Assembly (NCBI RefSeq): GCF_022174665.1 | Contig: NZ_CP076562.1 | Span: forward strand, 2,434,525-2,498,524 | Source of the DNA: Eubacterium sp. MSJ-33 | GTDB lineage: Bacteria; Bacillota; Clostridia; Lachnospirales; Lachnospiraceae | Length of the DNA: 64,000 nt | Reading direction: 5' to 3' | Shown: positions 43,059 to 53,026 of the stretch, piece after piece | Position numbering within the stretch: position 1 is the first letter of the stretch | Layout of the letters: each line of letters starts with the position of its first letter | Notes under the pieces: model-generated | The model's input: only the letters and a program-made list of their open reading frames with translations | What the model was told of the DNA's origin: nothing | Databases searched by the model: none | Translations under genes and position numbers: made by a program

Positions 43059-45452
43059 ATGAGACACAATTTCAAAGTAATCGAGAAAAAATGGCAGAAG
43101 AAATGGGAAGATGCCAAGGTGTTTGAGGCACAGGACTTCTCAGACAAGAAGAAGTTCTATGGACTGGTAGAGTTCCCATACCCAAGTGGCGCTGGTATGC
43201 ATGTAGGACATATCAAGGCATATTCCAGTGTGGAGGTCGTATCCAGAAAGCGTCGTATGGAGGGCTACAATGTATTGTTCCCAATCGGATTTGATGCATT
43301 TGGTCTGCCGACAGAAAACTATGCAATCAAGACAGGTACCCATCCACGTCAAATCACTGATCAGAATATCGCGCGATTTACTGAGCAGTTGAAGAGAGTA
43401 GGATTCTCATTTGACTGGAGCCGTGTGATCGATACGACAGATGAGAAGTTCTATAAGTGGACACAGTGGATTTTTCTGAAGATGTTCGAGAAGGGGCTTG
43501 TATTCCGCGACACAGCACTTGTTAACTATTGCCCAAGCTGTAAGGTTGTTCTTTCCAACGAGGACAGTCAGGGAGGAAAATGTGATATCTGCCACAGTGA
43601 AGTTGTACAGAAGTCGAAGACTGTATGGTATCTGAAGATTACAGAGTATGCAGATAAGCTTCTGCAGGGACTCAAAGATGTCGATTATCCTGCAAATGTA
43701 AAACAGCAGCAGGAGAACTGGATCGGTAAGTCTACCGGTGCATTTGTAAACTTCGATGTAGATGGAACAGATGAGAAGCTGCAGATCTATACTACAAGAC
43801 CGGATACATTGTTCGGCGTAACGTTCATGGTTATCGCACCGGAACATCCGCTGATTGATAAATACGCAGACAAGATTTCGAATATGGAAGCCATCAAGGC
43901 ATACCGTGCGGAGTGTCAGAAGAAGACCGAGTTTGAGCGTACACAGCTTGTTAAGGATAAGACAGGTGTGAAGATCGAGGGACTTATGGGTATCAATCCG
44001 ATGAACGGCAAGAAGATTCCAATCTTTATTGCAGATTACGTTATGATGGGATATGGTACAGGTGCAATCATGGCGGTACCGGCGCATGACCAGCGTGACT
44101 ATGATTTTGCAAAGACATTTGGTATAGATATCATTCAGGTTATCAAGGGCGGCGATATCTCAAAGGAAGCTTATACCGGCGATGGCGAGATGATTAACTC
44201 TGAGTTCCTGAATGGATTTACGAATAAGAAGGATTCTATCGCTCGTATGGTCGAAGAAATCAAGAAGATGGGTGTCGGTGAAGCAGGTGTACAGTTCAAG
44301 ATGAAGGACTGGGCATTCAACCGTCAGAGATATTGGGGTGAGCCAATTCCTCTTGTACATTGTCCGGCTTGTGGTGTCGTAGCAGTACCTTATGATGAAC
44401 TTCCTTTGGAACTTCCGGATGTGAAGAACTTTGAGCCGGGCGAGGACGGCGAGTCTCCACTTGCAAAGATTGATTCGTATGTAAACTGCAAGTGCCCAAA
44501 GTGTGGTGGTGATGCAAAGCGTGAGACAGATACGATGCCTCAGTGGGCAGGATCATCCTGGTACTTCCTGCGCTATATTGATCCGAATAATGATAAGGCA
44601 TTTGCAGACCGCAAGAAGATCGACTACTGGATGCCGGTTGACTGGTACAACGGCGGTATGGAGCATGTAACAAGACATATGATTTACTCCAGATTCTGGC
44701 ATCGTTTCTTATATGACTTAGGTGAGGTAAATACACCGGAGCCATATGCAAAGCGTACGATTCAGGGACTGATCTTAGGACCGGATGGCGATAAGATGAG
44801 TAAGTCGAAGGGAAATGTTATCGATCCGCTTGATATCGTAGAAGATTACGGTGCAGATACCCTTCGTACGTATGTATTGTTCATGGGTGATTATGCAGCG
44901 GCAGCTCCTTGGAGTGACAGTTCTGTAAAGGGATGTAAGCGTTTCTTGGAACGTGTAGCGGGTATGGTAGATATGGTATCCGAGGATCCGTCCACGGATG
45001 CTCTGGAAGTTAGCTTCCACAAGGCAATCAAGAAGGTAAGCAGTGATATCGAGGAGACGAAGTTTAACACTGCAATCGCAACTTTGATGGCTTTGACTAA
45101 TACGGTATACAGTGCCGGTAAGCTGAGCAAAGAACAGCTTGAAATCTTTATCAAGCTTCTCTGTCCGTTTGCACCGCATTTGACAGAGGAGATCTGGGAG
45201 AGCCTTGGACATGAAGATTTCCTGTCTGTCAGCGCATGGCCACAGTATGAGGAAGAAAAGACGGTTGATGCAACAATTGAGATTGGTGTACAGGTCAACG
45301 GTAAGGTAAGAGGAACGGTTCTTGTTGCAAAGGACGAGGACAAGGATGCGGTACTTGCCCGTGCCAAGGAGATCGTCGCAGATAAGTTGTCCGGCAATAT
45401 CGTAAAAGAGATTTATGTTCCGGGTAAGATCGTAAATATTGTGTGCAAGTAA
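43059..45452 (+). CDS. leuS: Leucyl-tRNA synthetase
   Basis: 797 residues. Class I motifs are present: HVGH (HIGH version) in PYPSGAGMHVGHIKAYSS near residue 45, and KMSKS in DKMSKSKGN near 580. Zinc-finger cysteines CPSC/CDIC occur near 155, and an editing domain with the TTRPDT threonine-rich motif near 247. Charges tRNA-Leu; a tRNA-Leu(CAG) gene lies at 31281. The short upstream gap leaves no room for a T-box. Confidence 0.97.
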   Translation: MRHNFKVIEKKWQKKWEDAKVFEAQDFSDKKKFYGLVEFPYPSGAGMHVGHIKAYSSVEVVSRKRRMEGYNVLFPIGFDAFGLPTENYAIKTGTHPRQITDQNIARFTEQLKRVGFSFDWSRVIDTTDEKFYKWTQWIFLKMFEKGLVFRDTALVNYCPSCKVVLSNEDSQGGKCDICHSEVVQKSKTVWYLKITEYADKLLQGLKDVDYPANVKQQQENWIGKSTGAFVNFDVDGTDEKLQIYTTRPDTLFGVTFMVIAPEHPLIDKYADKISNMEAIKAYRAECQKKTEFERTQLVKDKTGVKIEGLMGINPMNGKKIPIFIADYVMMGYGTGAIMAVPAHDQRDYDFAKTFGIDIIQVIKGGDISKEAYTGDGEMINSEFLNGFTNKKDSIARMVEEIKKMGVGEAGVQFKMKDWAFNRQRYWGEPIPLVHCPACGVVAVPYDELPLELPDVKNFEPGEDGESPLAKIDSYVNCKCPKCGGDAKRETDTMPQWAGSSWYFLRYIDPNNDKAFADRKKIDYWMPVDWYNGGMEHVTRHMIYSRFWHRFLYDLGEVNTPEPYAKRTIQGLILGPDGDKMSKSKGNVIDPLDIVEDYGADTLRTYVLFMGDYAAAAPWSDSSVKGCKRFLERVAGMVDMVSEDPSTDALEVSFHKAIKKVSSDIEETKFNTAIATLMALTNTVYSAGKLSKEQLEIFIKLLCPFAPHLTEEIWESLGHEDFLSVSAWPQYEEEKTVDATIEIGVQVNGKVRGTVLVAKDEDKDAVLARAKEIVADKLSGNIVKEIYVPGKIVNIVCK

Positions 45453-45550
45453 AGAGTTGTATGAATGAAAAATAGAGTGAAAAGATAAAGTATGAAATAG
45501 CGGGACTGGCAGTATGTGAAGTTTCCCTGTTTTGTGGATTTGTCGAAGAG

Positions 45551-45596
45551 ACGGTTGCCTGACATTGGTTTGTATTGTGTCAGGCAACCGTTTTTT
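45551..45596 (+). terminator. Terminator after leuS
   Basis: Perfect 14-bp stem ACGGTTGCCTGACA (45551-45564) / TGTCAGGCAACCGT (45578-45591), then T-run. Confidence 0.9.
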
Positions 45597-45608
45597 ACAT
45601 GTATGAAA

Positions 45609-45863
45609 TTATAGGAAGAATGACTTAATCATCTGGAATTTTTGACGTTCTGCAGGAGACATGCTTTCTTCCATTGCCTCAAGAAGTAATGCGGATTCTT
45701 CTTTCGTGAAGCTTAGGTTACGCCGTTTTAGTTCTTGGTTGATTTGCAGAATCTGTGGCAACAATTCTTCCGCAGACTGGTATTTACTTTGTTCTTTGAT
45801 TTCGTTGATAATCTTTAATTTGGTTGGATGGATATTTCGAAGTTTGGGGTTTTGTTCAAACAT
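45609..45863 (-). CDS. Small helical protein of unknown function
   Basis: 84 residues, predicted all-helical and charged, with no recognised motif. AGAAAGG precedes the ATG on the minus strand. It is the last gene of a three-gene minus-strand group with a Pro-rich protein and a Gly/Cys-rich miniprotein, both of unknown function. Confidence 0.55.
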   Translation of the reverse strand: MFEQNPKLRNIHPTKLKIINEIKEQSKYQSAEELLPQILQINQELKRRNLSFTKEESALLLEAMEESMSPAERQKFQMIKSFFL

Positions 45864-45894
45864 ATGGGAACCTTTCTTTTTATTTATATATATG

Positions 45895-46587
45895 TCAGGA
45901 ATTCAGGATATCCATGACACTGGAGTACAGATCTTTGCGCATGGAAGTCTGTTGCATATGGCTGCTTCCTGAACTCTGCTTTTGCTGCGTGCATTCCCTC
46001 TTGAAATTCTGACAATGCTCCTGCCGTGGCTCATAATCTGGTGGTGGGGGCGGTGCCCCACAGCCCGGTTGCGGAGGAAAATCATACCGATTGCCATGAT
46101 TTGGTGGTGGGGAATTATATGTGTTTCCGTGACTGTTTGGTGGAGGAGCATCATATGGATTTTCACAATTGCCTGATGGTGAAGTGCCTGGTGTGCCGGA
46201 GTCATTCATCGCCTGCATGACCTGCATCATTTTTAGCATTTGCTGCATATTTTTAATATTGCCGGCAAAATCTCCGGGCAGAAAACGGCACATACACTCC
46301 ATCATTTCTTCCGAGCTTTCCGGATGACAGTCGAACCCACAGGAGGCAACATAGTCCGGATGATCAAAGCATTGCATTAAAGCTCGGATTTCCTGATATT
46401 TAATTAGAAGGATCAAAGGCTTTTTGTAGGAATAGTCTACAAAAGGAATCATGGCTTCCAGAAAAAACAGGGAATCGTCATGAATCAATTGATCAAGCGG
46501 ATGGTTATGCAGCATGGCAGGTACTCTGAATTGTCGTTCGTTTAAATATATGTGTGCGCAGGAATAATTATGAATTTTCGAGAACAT
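45895..46587 (-). CDS. Unknown protein with Pro/Asn-rich C-terminal region
   Basis: 230 residues. The first ~125 residues are globular with several Cys (CFDHPDYVASCGFDC, MMECMCRF); the following 60 are low-complexity repeats built on PPPNSHGNTY and PPPPPDYEP; the end is polar. No signal peptide or recognised domain. The ribosome site at ATG 46587 is weak, so an internal start is possible. The mix of Cys and Pro/Asn-rich repeats would suit a structural or spore/surface protein, as inference. Confidence 0.5.
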   Translation of the reverse strand: MFSKIHNYSCAHIYLNERQFRVPAMLHNHPLDQLIHDDSLFFLEAMIPFVDYSYKKPLILLIKYQEIRALMQCFDHPDYVASCGFDCHPESSEEMMECMCRFLPGDFAGNIKNMQQMLKMMQVMQAMNDSGTPGTSPSGNCENPYDAPPPNSHGNTYNSPPPNHGNRYDFPPQPGCGAPPPPPDYEPRQEHCQNFKRECTQQKQSSGSSHMQQTSMRKDLYSSVMDILNS

Positions 46588-46622
46588 AGTATGGGTTATG
46601 GCACAGCGGACGATTCATAAAA

Positions 46623-46654
46623 AACTCCCCTACAAGCAGCCTTGCAAGGGAGTT
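46623..46654 (-). terminator. Terminator downstream of the Gly/Cys-rich gene
   Basis: On the minus strand AACTCCCTTGCAAG pairs with CTTGTAGGGGAGTT, followed by TTTTTT. It ends the miniprotein transcript. Confidence 0.7.
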
Positions 46655-46669
46655 CGGAAGTGCGTCTGA

Positions 46670-46909
46670 TTAACAACCGCAGCCGCAGCCACCACCATTG
46701 TTGTTTCCGCAGCAGAAAAGAAGAATCAGGATGATCCAGATGCAGTCGTTGTCGCAGCCACAGCCGTTTCCGCCGCAGAAACCGCCACCGCAGCCACCAC
46801 ACAATAATAACAAAATAATAATCCAAATGCACGAGCAGTTGCTGCCGTTTCCGATGTTGAATCCATTTCCACAGCCGCAACCACACTGTGTAGCTGACAA
46901 ATCGCTCAT
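46670..46909 (-). CDS. Gly/Cys-rich miniprotein with twin hydrophobic segments
   Basis: 79 residues. Internal duplication: each half has a CGCG/GNG-rich stretch followed by a short hydrophobic segment (CSCIWIIILLLLCG and CDNDCIWIILILLFCCG), ending GGGCGCGC. It resembles high-cysteine small proteins of Clostridia sometimes labelled chorion-like; function is not established, with spore coat or membrane association as guesses. GGAGG precedes the ATG. Confidence 0.65.
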   Translation of the reverse strand: MSDLSATQCGCGCGNGFNIGNGSNCSCIWIIILLLLCGGCGGGFCGGNGCGCDNDCIWIILILLFCCGNNNGGGCGCGC

Positions 46910-47035
46910 GAGATGCCTCCGCTAAAATTTCTTATGGTTTATACTATGCATAGACTGACGAAGTGTTAAAAAAAGTTGAACACAAATTGGTTAGATGATA
47001 AGATAAAGAAAATTGACAGAAGGCGACCGTTTACA

Positions 47036-47950
47036 ATGAAACATAAAAAGTTTGAAATTATATTGATAAAAAATACGCTGGCGATGATGGCTCCAATCAT
47101 GGTCTTGTTACTTGTGCTTGTTTTTTTCGGTGTCAGATATTCTATGTTTCATGTAGCGCAGTGTTATGAGATTACGAACGTGGAACCTGTGGAAGATCAG
47201 ATAGAAAAACTGTATCAGGATGACAAGACCAGTGTAAAATATAATGCAGTAAATCTGTACTATACGGGATATGATTATCTGGTTGAAAACAAGGTTAAAG
47301 GAGCATATTATTATAGCTTTGACGGGGACAATATGGTATTTGTGCTTGTTAAGACGGAGCATCCGAAGAATAGTATAGATAAACATGTGGTGAAAGGACG
47401 TATTGTAAAGGATGAAGTCGTAACGGAACATATTATAGCGGGACTTTCTAAAAATGGAGATGTACCGATGCAGATTTTGGAAGGCTTTTATGGTACATAT
47501 GTGATTAGCGAACCGGATTATCCCTATGTTTATACCGGAATCGCGTATATTATAGTTGCGGCACTTTCGGCTGTGTATGTGTTTGTTCTGGCATATATTG
47601 TTCAGCTCTGGATGCGGCCATATAAGAATCCGCAGGCGAAGAAGCTGCGCGCATATGGACGAAGAAGTGCAGTGATCGAACAACTCAATACGGAATTGAG
47701 AGATAAACTATATTTCCGTTATCATGGAATCTATGTAACGGATAATTTCCTGATTGCCGCATACTGGTTTCATACCGATGTCATCCGACTCGATGATGTG
47801 CGGTATTTGTCTAAAAATCGTGTGGAAGAGAAGGGTGGCAGAGAAGTGTATCGCCTGACATTGTCGGAGCCGGAGACGGATTTGTTTTATGAGATTGACT
47901 TCAAGGAAGAAGAACTGATTGACGCGTGTGTAGACGCAATTCGGGGTTGA
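47036..47950 (+). CDS. Membrane protein of unknown function
   Basis: About 304 residues. One helix at the N-terminus (APIMVLLLVLVFFGV), an extracellular domain of ~130 residues, a second helix (YIIVAALSAVYVFVLAYIV), then a cytosolic C-terminus of about 110 residues. No known motif. Two starts are possible: ATG 47036, giving a basic tail before the helix, or TTG 46976. Neither has a strong ribosome site. It stands alone between a minus-strand group and the pheST leader. Confidence 0.6.
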   Translation: MKHKKFEIILIKNTLAMMAPIMVLLLVLVFFGVRYSMFHVAQCYEITNVEPVEDQIEKLYQDDKTSVKYNAVNLYYTGYDYLVENKVKGAYYYSFDGDNMVFVLVKTEHPKNSIDKHVVKGRIVKDEVVTEHIIAGLSKNGDVPMQILEGFYGTYVISEPDYPYVYTGIAYIIVAALSAVYVFVLAYIVQLWMRPYKNPQAKKLRAYGRRSAVIEQLNTELRDKLYFRYHGIYVTDNFLIAAYWFHTDVIRLDDVRYLSKNRVEEKGGREVYRLTLSEPETDLFYEIDFKEEELIDACVDAIRG

Positions 47951-48054
47951 CACAACTATTTATTGTGCTAAAATGTTTTTTGGTAGATGCATTTGTAAAA
48001 CATAAAATTGTAATTCGGATGTATCTGCATGAACATCATAAGAACAAAGACAGA

Positions 48055-48303
48055 GATGGTGCAACAAGGATTTTCAACACCTGACAGAGAGACGGGGTCA
48101 CGGCTGCAAGCCCTGTTCAGTAGAGGAAGATCTCATTTTCACACCGGAGTCGCGGATTTGAACATGCCAGTGTCATGGTGCAGTGGAAAGTAGGATTCGT
48201 CGTGTTATGCACGTTACGCATACAATGAGAGCGGCTGTTATAGTCGAATCAGGGTGGTACCGCGGATATTTACTTCGTCCCTAGTATAGGACGGAGTTTT
48301 TTT
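48055..48303 (+). promoter_or_regulatory. T-box riboswitch, Phe specifier
   Basis: Leader upstream of pheS with the T-box sequence GGGTGGTACCGCGG at 48252-48265. The terminator stem CTTCGTCC/GGACGGAG plus T-run ends near 48303. In stem I, GGTG near 48058 can pair with CACC just after a TTC triplet at 48138-48140, placing this Phe codon as the specifier; GGCTGCAAGCC forms the apical loop region. Uncharged tRNA-Phe would stabilise the antiterminator and switch on pheST. Confidence 0.9.
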
Positions 48304-48321
48304 AATGGAGGAAAACAGGAA

Positions 48322-49341
48322 ATGAAAGAAAAGTTGCAAAGCATCAGAGAACAGGCACTTTCCAAGATCGCAGAGGCACAGGATATCAACCTATTGAATG
48401 ATATCAAGGTGTCGATTCTTGGTAAGAAGGGTGAATTAACCCAGGTATTGAAGAGTATGAAAGATGTGGCTCCGGAGGATCGTCCGAAGGTTGGACAGAT
48501 GGTAAATGAGACACGTGCGAACATCGAGGCAAAGCTTGAGGAGAAGATGAAATCCATCAATTCGGCTCTGCGTGCAGAGAAGATGAAGCGTGAGACAATT
48601 GACGTTACACTTCCGGGTGTGAAGAAGATTGACGGCCACAGACATCCAAACCAGATTGCACTTGAAGACTTAGAGCGTGTATTTATCGGTATGGGATATG
48701 AGATCGTATCCGGGCCGGAAATCGAATATGATAAATACAACTTTGAACTTTTGAATATCCCTGCAAACCATCCGGCAAAGGATGAGCAGGATACATTCTA
48801 TATCACAAAGGACATTCTGCTTCGTACACAGACATCGCCGGTACAGGCAAGAATCATGGAGCAGGGCAAGCTGCCAATCCGTATTCTGTCTCCGGGACGT
48901 GTATTTCGTTCTGACGAAGTAGATGCAACCCATTCACCATCTTTCCATCAGGTTGAGGGACTGGTTGTTGACAAAGGAATCACAATGGCGGATCTGAAGG
49001 GAACACTCGATCAGTTCGCGAAGGAATTCTTCGGTGAGAAGACAAAGACGAAGTTCCGTCCGCATCATTTCCCATTTACAGAGCCTTCTGCAGAGGTGGA
49101 TATTACCTGCTTTAAGTGCGGTGGCAAGGGCTGCCGCGTATGTAAGGGAAGCGGCTGGATTGAGATTCTTGGTTGCGGTATGGTTCATCCGCACGTGCTG
49201 GAAATGTGCGGTATTGATCCGGAAGAGTATTCGGGATTCGCATTTGGTATCGGTTTGGAGCGTATCACACTCCTGAAGTACGAGATTGATGATATGCGTC
49301 TCTTGTACGAAAATGACACAAGATTTTTGAATCAGTTCTAA
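48322..49341 (+). CDS. pheS: Phenylalanyl-tRNA synthetase alpha subunit
   Basis: 339 residues, normal length. An N-terminal coiled coil is followed by the class II core: HPNQIALEDLERVFIGMGYE, TSPVQARIM, RVFRSDEVDATHSPSFHQVEG, and motif 3 FGIGLERITLLKY. Also CFKCGGKGCRVCKGSGW, a Cys pair also seen in other bacterial PheS. Forms alpha2-beta2 with PheT. Under T-box control. Confidence 0.97.
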   Translation: MKEKLQSIREQALSKIAEAQDINLLNDIKVSILGKKGELTQVLKSMKDVAPEDRPKVGQMVNETRANIEAKLEEKMKSINSALRAEKMKRETIDVTLPGVKKIDGHRHPNQIALEDLERVFIGMGYEIVSGPEIEYDKYNFELLNIPANHPAKDEQDTFYITKDILLRTQTSPVQARIMEQGKLPIRILSPGRVFRSDEVDATHSPSFHQVEGLVVDKGITMADLKGTLDQFAKEFFGEKTKTKFRPHHFPFTEPSAEVDITCFKCGGKGCRVCKGSGWIEILGCGMVHPHVLEMCGIDPEEYSGFAFGIGLERITLLKYEIDDMRLLYENDTRFLNQF

Positions 49342-49356
49342 GATGGAGGTAAGAAG

Positions 49357-51783
49357 ATGAATACACCGATTTCATGGTTAAAAGTATATGTTCCTGATTT
49401 AGACGTGGATGTACAGGACTTCGTAGATGCGATGACACTGTCCGGTTCCCATGTAGAAGGATACGAGAAAAAAGATAAGAACTTAGAGAAGATAGTAGTT
49501 GGTAAGATCGAGAAGATCGAGAAGCACCCGGATGCAGATAAGCTCATTATCTGTCAGGTAAATATCGGTGCCGGGACGATCCAGATCGTAACAGGTGCCC
49601 CAAATGTAAAGGAAGGTGACCTCGTACCGGTTGTCCTAGATGGCGGCAAGGTTGCAGGCGGACATGATGGCGAGCCGCTTCCGGAGGACGGCATCAAGAT
49701 CAAGAAGGGCAAACTTCGTGGTATTGAAAGCGATGGTATGATGTGCTCCATTGAAGAGCTTGGTTCATCCAGAGATCTGTATCCGGAGGCACCGGAGTAT
49801 GGTATTTACATTTTCGGGGAAGAGTCTGGCGTAAAGCCGGGCGATGATGCAATCGCGGCACTTGGCCTGCATGATTCCGTTGTAGAGTATGAGATTACAT
49901 CGAACCGTGTGGATTGTTTCTCTATGATCGGTATGGCAAGAGAAGCTGCTGCAACCTTTGACAAGGAATTCCACGAGCCGGAGATTAAAGTACAGGGCAG
50001 CGGCGGCGATATCAATGATTACATTACCGTGGATGTGCAGGCACCGGATCTGTGCCCACGTTACACAGCCAGAGTTGTGACAGATTTGAAGATCGGACCT
50101 TCTCCAAAATGGATGCGTGAGAGACTGGCTTCGCAGGGAATCCGTTCCATCAACAATCTGGTCGATATCACAAACTATGTTATGGAAGAGTACGGTCAGC
50201 CAATGCACGCGTATGACTTAGATACGATCGCAGGCAGGAAGATTGTTGTAAAACGTGCGAATGACGGTGATACATTTGTGACACTGGACGGTCAGGAACG
50301 TAAGATGGATAAAGACGTTCTGATGATTTGTGACGGCGAGAAGGAAATTGGTATCGCCGGTATCATGGGTGGCGAAAATTCCATGGTTACAGATGACATC
50401 AAGACATTGCTGTTCGAAGCTGCCTGCTTCGATGGTACAAATATTCGTCTCACAACAAAGCGGATCGGTCTTGCTACCGATGCAGCTGCAAAATTCGTAA
50501 AGGGACTTGATCCAAACTTGGCAGAACAGGCAATCAACCGTGCCTGCCAGCTGATCGAGGAACTTGGCTGTGGTAAGGTTGTGGACGGTATGGTAGATGT
50601 ATATCCAAATCCGGTCAAGGAAATCGAGCTTCCGTTCGAGCCGGAGAAGATGAATAAGCTGCTTGGAACAGACATTTCTTCCGATGTTATGCTTTCTATC
50701 TTCAAGAAGCTGGAGCTTCGTTATGATGAAAAGACAAATATGCTGACAATCCCTACCTTCCGTCAGGATCTCAAATGTATGGCAGACCTTGCAGAAGAAG
50801 TGGCACGTTTCTATGGCTACGCAAATATTCCGACGACTCTGCCACACGGCGAGTCCACTGCCGGTAAGAAGAGCTATGCAGAGCGTGTAAATGATATTGT
50901 AAGAAATATTGTCGAGGGAGATGGATTCTCCGGAGCTATGCATTATTCGTTCGAGAGTCCGAAGGTGTTTGACAAGCTGCTCATTCCACAGGATTCCGTA
51001 TATAGAAAGGCAATCCAGATCATGAACCCACTCGGCGAGGACTTCTCTATTATGAGAACGCTTCCGTTGAATGGTATGCTGACATCCCTTTCTACAAACT
51101 ATAACCGTAGAAATAAGCATGCAAGACTGTATGAGCTTGCAAATGTATATCTGCCAAAGGCACTTCCGCTGACAGAGCTTCCGGATGAGCGTATGATGCT
51201 GACACTCGGTATGTTCGGCGAGGGTGATTTCTTCGATTTAAAGGGCGTGATCGAAGAGTTGACAGAGAAACTTGGATTTGCGAAGGAAGTAAGCTACGAG
51301 CCCACCTCTGAGCATCCATTCTTACATCCGGGACGTCAGGCAAACATCACGAAAGGTAAGCTTTCGGTTGGTTATCTTGGACAGCTTCATCCGGAGGTTG
51401 TTGAGAACTATGGTATGAAGAAGGAAGTCTATGTTGCAGTTCTTGACATGCAGACCGTTACGATGCTTACAACCTTTGATAGAAAGTACGAAGGTATTGC
51501 GAAGTTCCCAAGTGTTACACGAGATCTGGCGTTGGTTGTAGATAAGAGTGTATTTGTTGGTGAAATCGAGAAGGTTATCAAGAAATGTGGCGGAAAAATG
51601 TTAGAGAGCTACAAGCTGTTCGATGTCTATGAAGGCGAGCAGGTAGCACCTGGCAAGAAGTCTGTTGCATATTCGCTTGTGTTCCGTGACAAGACAAGAA
51701 CCTTGACGGATGCAGATGTCAATCCGGTTGTGGAGAAGCTTCTTACGGAGCTTTCGAAGATGGGTATTGAAATCCGGGCATAA
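49357..51783 (+). CDS. pheT: Phenylalanyl-tRNA synthetase beta subunit
   Basis: 808 residues. N-terminal tRNA-binding (OB) domain from about 40 to 150 (GKIEKIEKHPDADKL, GIESDGMMCS), B3/B4 editing domain, B5, and a C-terminal ferredoxin-like anticodon-binding domain (KFPSVTRDLALVVD). Starts 15 bases after pheS with AGATGGAGG upstream. Completes the synthetase. Confidence 0.97.
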   Translation: MNTPISWLKVYVPDLDVDVQDFVDAMTLSGSHVEGYEKKDKNLEKIVVGKIEKIEKHPDADKLIICQVNIGAGTIQIVTGAPNVKEGDLVPVVLDGGKVAGGHDGEPLPEDGIKIKKGKLRGIESDGMMCSIEELGSSRDLYPEAPEYGIYIFGEESGVKPGDDAIAALGLHDSVVEYEITSNRVDCFSMIGMAREAAATFDKEFHEPEIKVQGSGGDINDYITVDVQAPDLCPRYTARVVTDLKIGPSPKWMRERLASQGIRSINNLVDITNYVMEEYGQPMHAYDLDTIAGRKIVVKRANDGDTFVTLDGQERKMDKDVLMICDGEKEIGIAGIMGGENSMVTDDIKTLLFEAACFDGTNIRLTTKRIGLATDAAAKFVKGLDPNLAEQAINRACQLIEELGCGKVVDGMVDVYPNPVKEIELPFEPEKMNKLLGTDISSDVMLSIFKKLELRYDEKTNMLTIPTFRQDLKCMADLAEEVARFYGYANIPTTLPHGESTAGKKSYAERVNDIVRNIVEGDGFSGAMHYSFESPKVFDKLLIPQDSVYRKAIQIMNPLGEDFSIMRTLPLNGMLTSLSTNYNRRNKHARLYELANVYLPKALPLTELPDERMMLTLGMFGEGDFFDLKGVIEELTEKLGFAKEVSYEPTSEHPFLHPGRQANITKGKLSVGYLGQLHPEVVENYGMKKEVYVAVLDMQTVTMLTTFDRKYEGIAKFPSVTRDLALVVDKSVFVGEIEKVIKKCGGKMLESYKLFDVYEGEQVAPGKKSVAYSLVFRDKTRTLTDADVNPVVEKLLTELSKMGIEIRA

Positions 51784-51910
51784 TGAAATTGCGCAGTGCG
51801 GGAAGCCTTTTTGTACATTGTGTGTATGGAAAACGGATATAGCTTATGAGTAGTACAGCATGTTATATTTTGCACCCAGTGTATATAGAAGAAACATGGA
51901 GCAGATAGAT

Positions 51911-52945
51911 ATGAATGAAATGAAATTAAGTGATTTTAATTATGAACTGCCACAGGAGCTGATTGCACAGGATCCGCTCCTGAAGCGAAGCGATTCCCGT
52001 CTTATGGTGTTGAACCGTGAGACAGGTGGAATCGAGCACAGACATTTCTCGGATGTGATTGAATACCTGAATCCGGGTGACTGTCTGGTCATCAATGATA
52101 CAAAGGTTATTCCAGCCAGACTGATTGGCGTGAAGGAAGATACAGGGGCATCCATAGAGGTGCTGCTCTTAAAACGTCATGACGATAAGGTCTGGGAGAC
52201 ACTGGTAAAGCCGGGCAAAAAGGCACGTGTAGGTGCGCGTATTTCTTTTGGAGAAGGAAAACTTGTCGGTGAAGTCATTGACATTGTTGAAGAAGGGAAC
52301 CGTCTGATTCGCTTTGAATACGAGGGTATCTTCGAGGAAGTGTTGGACGAGCTTGGGCAGATGCCGCTGCCACCGTATATCACACACCGTCTGGAGGACA
52401 AGAATCGTTATCAGACAGTCTATGCAACACATACCGGGTCGGCGGCAGCACCGACAGCAGGATTGCATTTCACGAAGGAACTTTTGGCGAAGATTAAGGA
52501 GAAGGGCATCAAGATTGCAAGAGTGACTTTGCATGTCGGTCTTGGTACATTCCGTCCGGTGAAGGTCGAGAATATTTTAGAACATCACATGCACAGTGAG
52601 TTCTATGTGATTGACGAGGAAGCTGCCAATACAATCAATGAGACGAAAGCAAATGGCGGGAAGGTTGTTTCGGTTGGTACAACAAGTACGCGTACGCTGG
52701 AGACGGTCGCAGATGAGACAGGGCATGTGCGTGCCTGTAGTGGCTGGACGGATATTTTTATCTATCCGGGATACAAATTCAAGGTGGTTGACCGCCTGAT
52801 TACGAATTTTCATCTGCCGGAATCGACACTGTTGATGCTGGTCTCTGCATTATATGACCGGGAGAAGATCCTTGAAGCATATAAGATTGCGGTCGAGGAG
52901 AAGTATCGATTCTTCTCGTTTGGCGATGCTATGCTGATTTTGTAA
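51911..52945 (+). CDS. queA: tRNA preQ1(34) S-adenosylmethionine ribosyltransferase-isomerase
   Basis: 344 residues. Begins [20 protein letters not shown], with [31 protein letters not shown] and [16 protein letters not shown], all QueA signatures. It adds the cyclopentenediol ring in queuosine synthesis at the tRNA wobble base. ATG 51911 is chosen because GGAG lies nine bases upstream; ATG 51896 and 51920 are alternatives. Usually followed by tgt, which is not adjacent here. Confidence 0.93.
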   Translation: MNEMKLSDFNYELPQELIAQDPLLKRSDSRLMVLNRETGGIEHRHFSDVIEYLNPGDCLVINDTKVIPARLIGVKEDTGASIEVLLLKRHDDKVWETLVKPGKKARVGARISFGEGKLVGEVIDIVEEGNRLIRFEYEGIFEEVLDELGQMPLPPYITHRLEDKNRYQTVYATHTGSAAAPTAGLHFTKELLAKIKEKGIKIARVTLHVGLGTFRPVKVENILEHHMHSEFYVIDEEAANTINETKANGGKVVSVGTTSTRTLETVADETGHVRACSGWTDIFIYPGYKFKVVDRLITNFHLPESTLLMLVSALYDREKILEAYKIAVEEKYRFFSFGDAMLIL

Positions 52946-53026
52946 TGCATTATAGAGAAATGTTTTTAGGCTATGATATAATTATCAGTCGTTTGAAAAA
53001 TATGGAAAGAAATGGAGGAAAAAGTT

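Noticed and set aside
43407..44087. Long minus-strand frame inside leuS
   Set aside because: It is a shadow of leuS codon use, with no ribosome site or recognisable protein.
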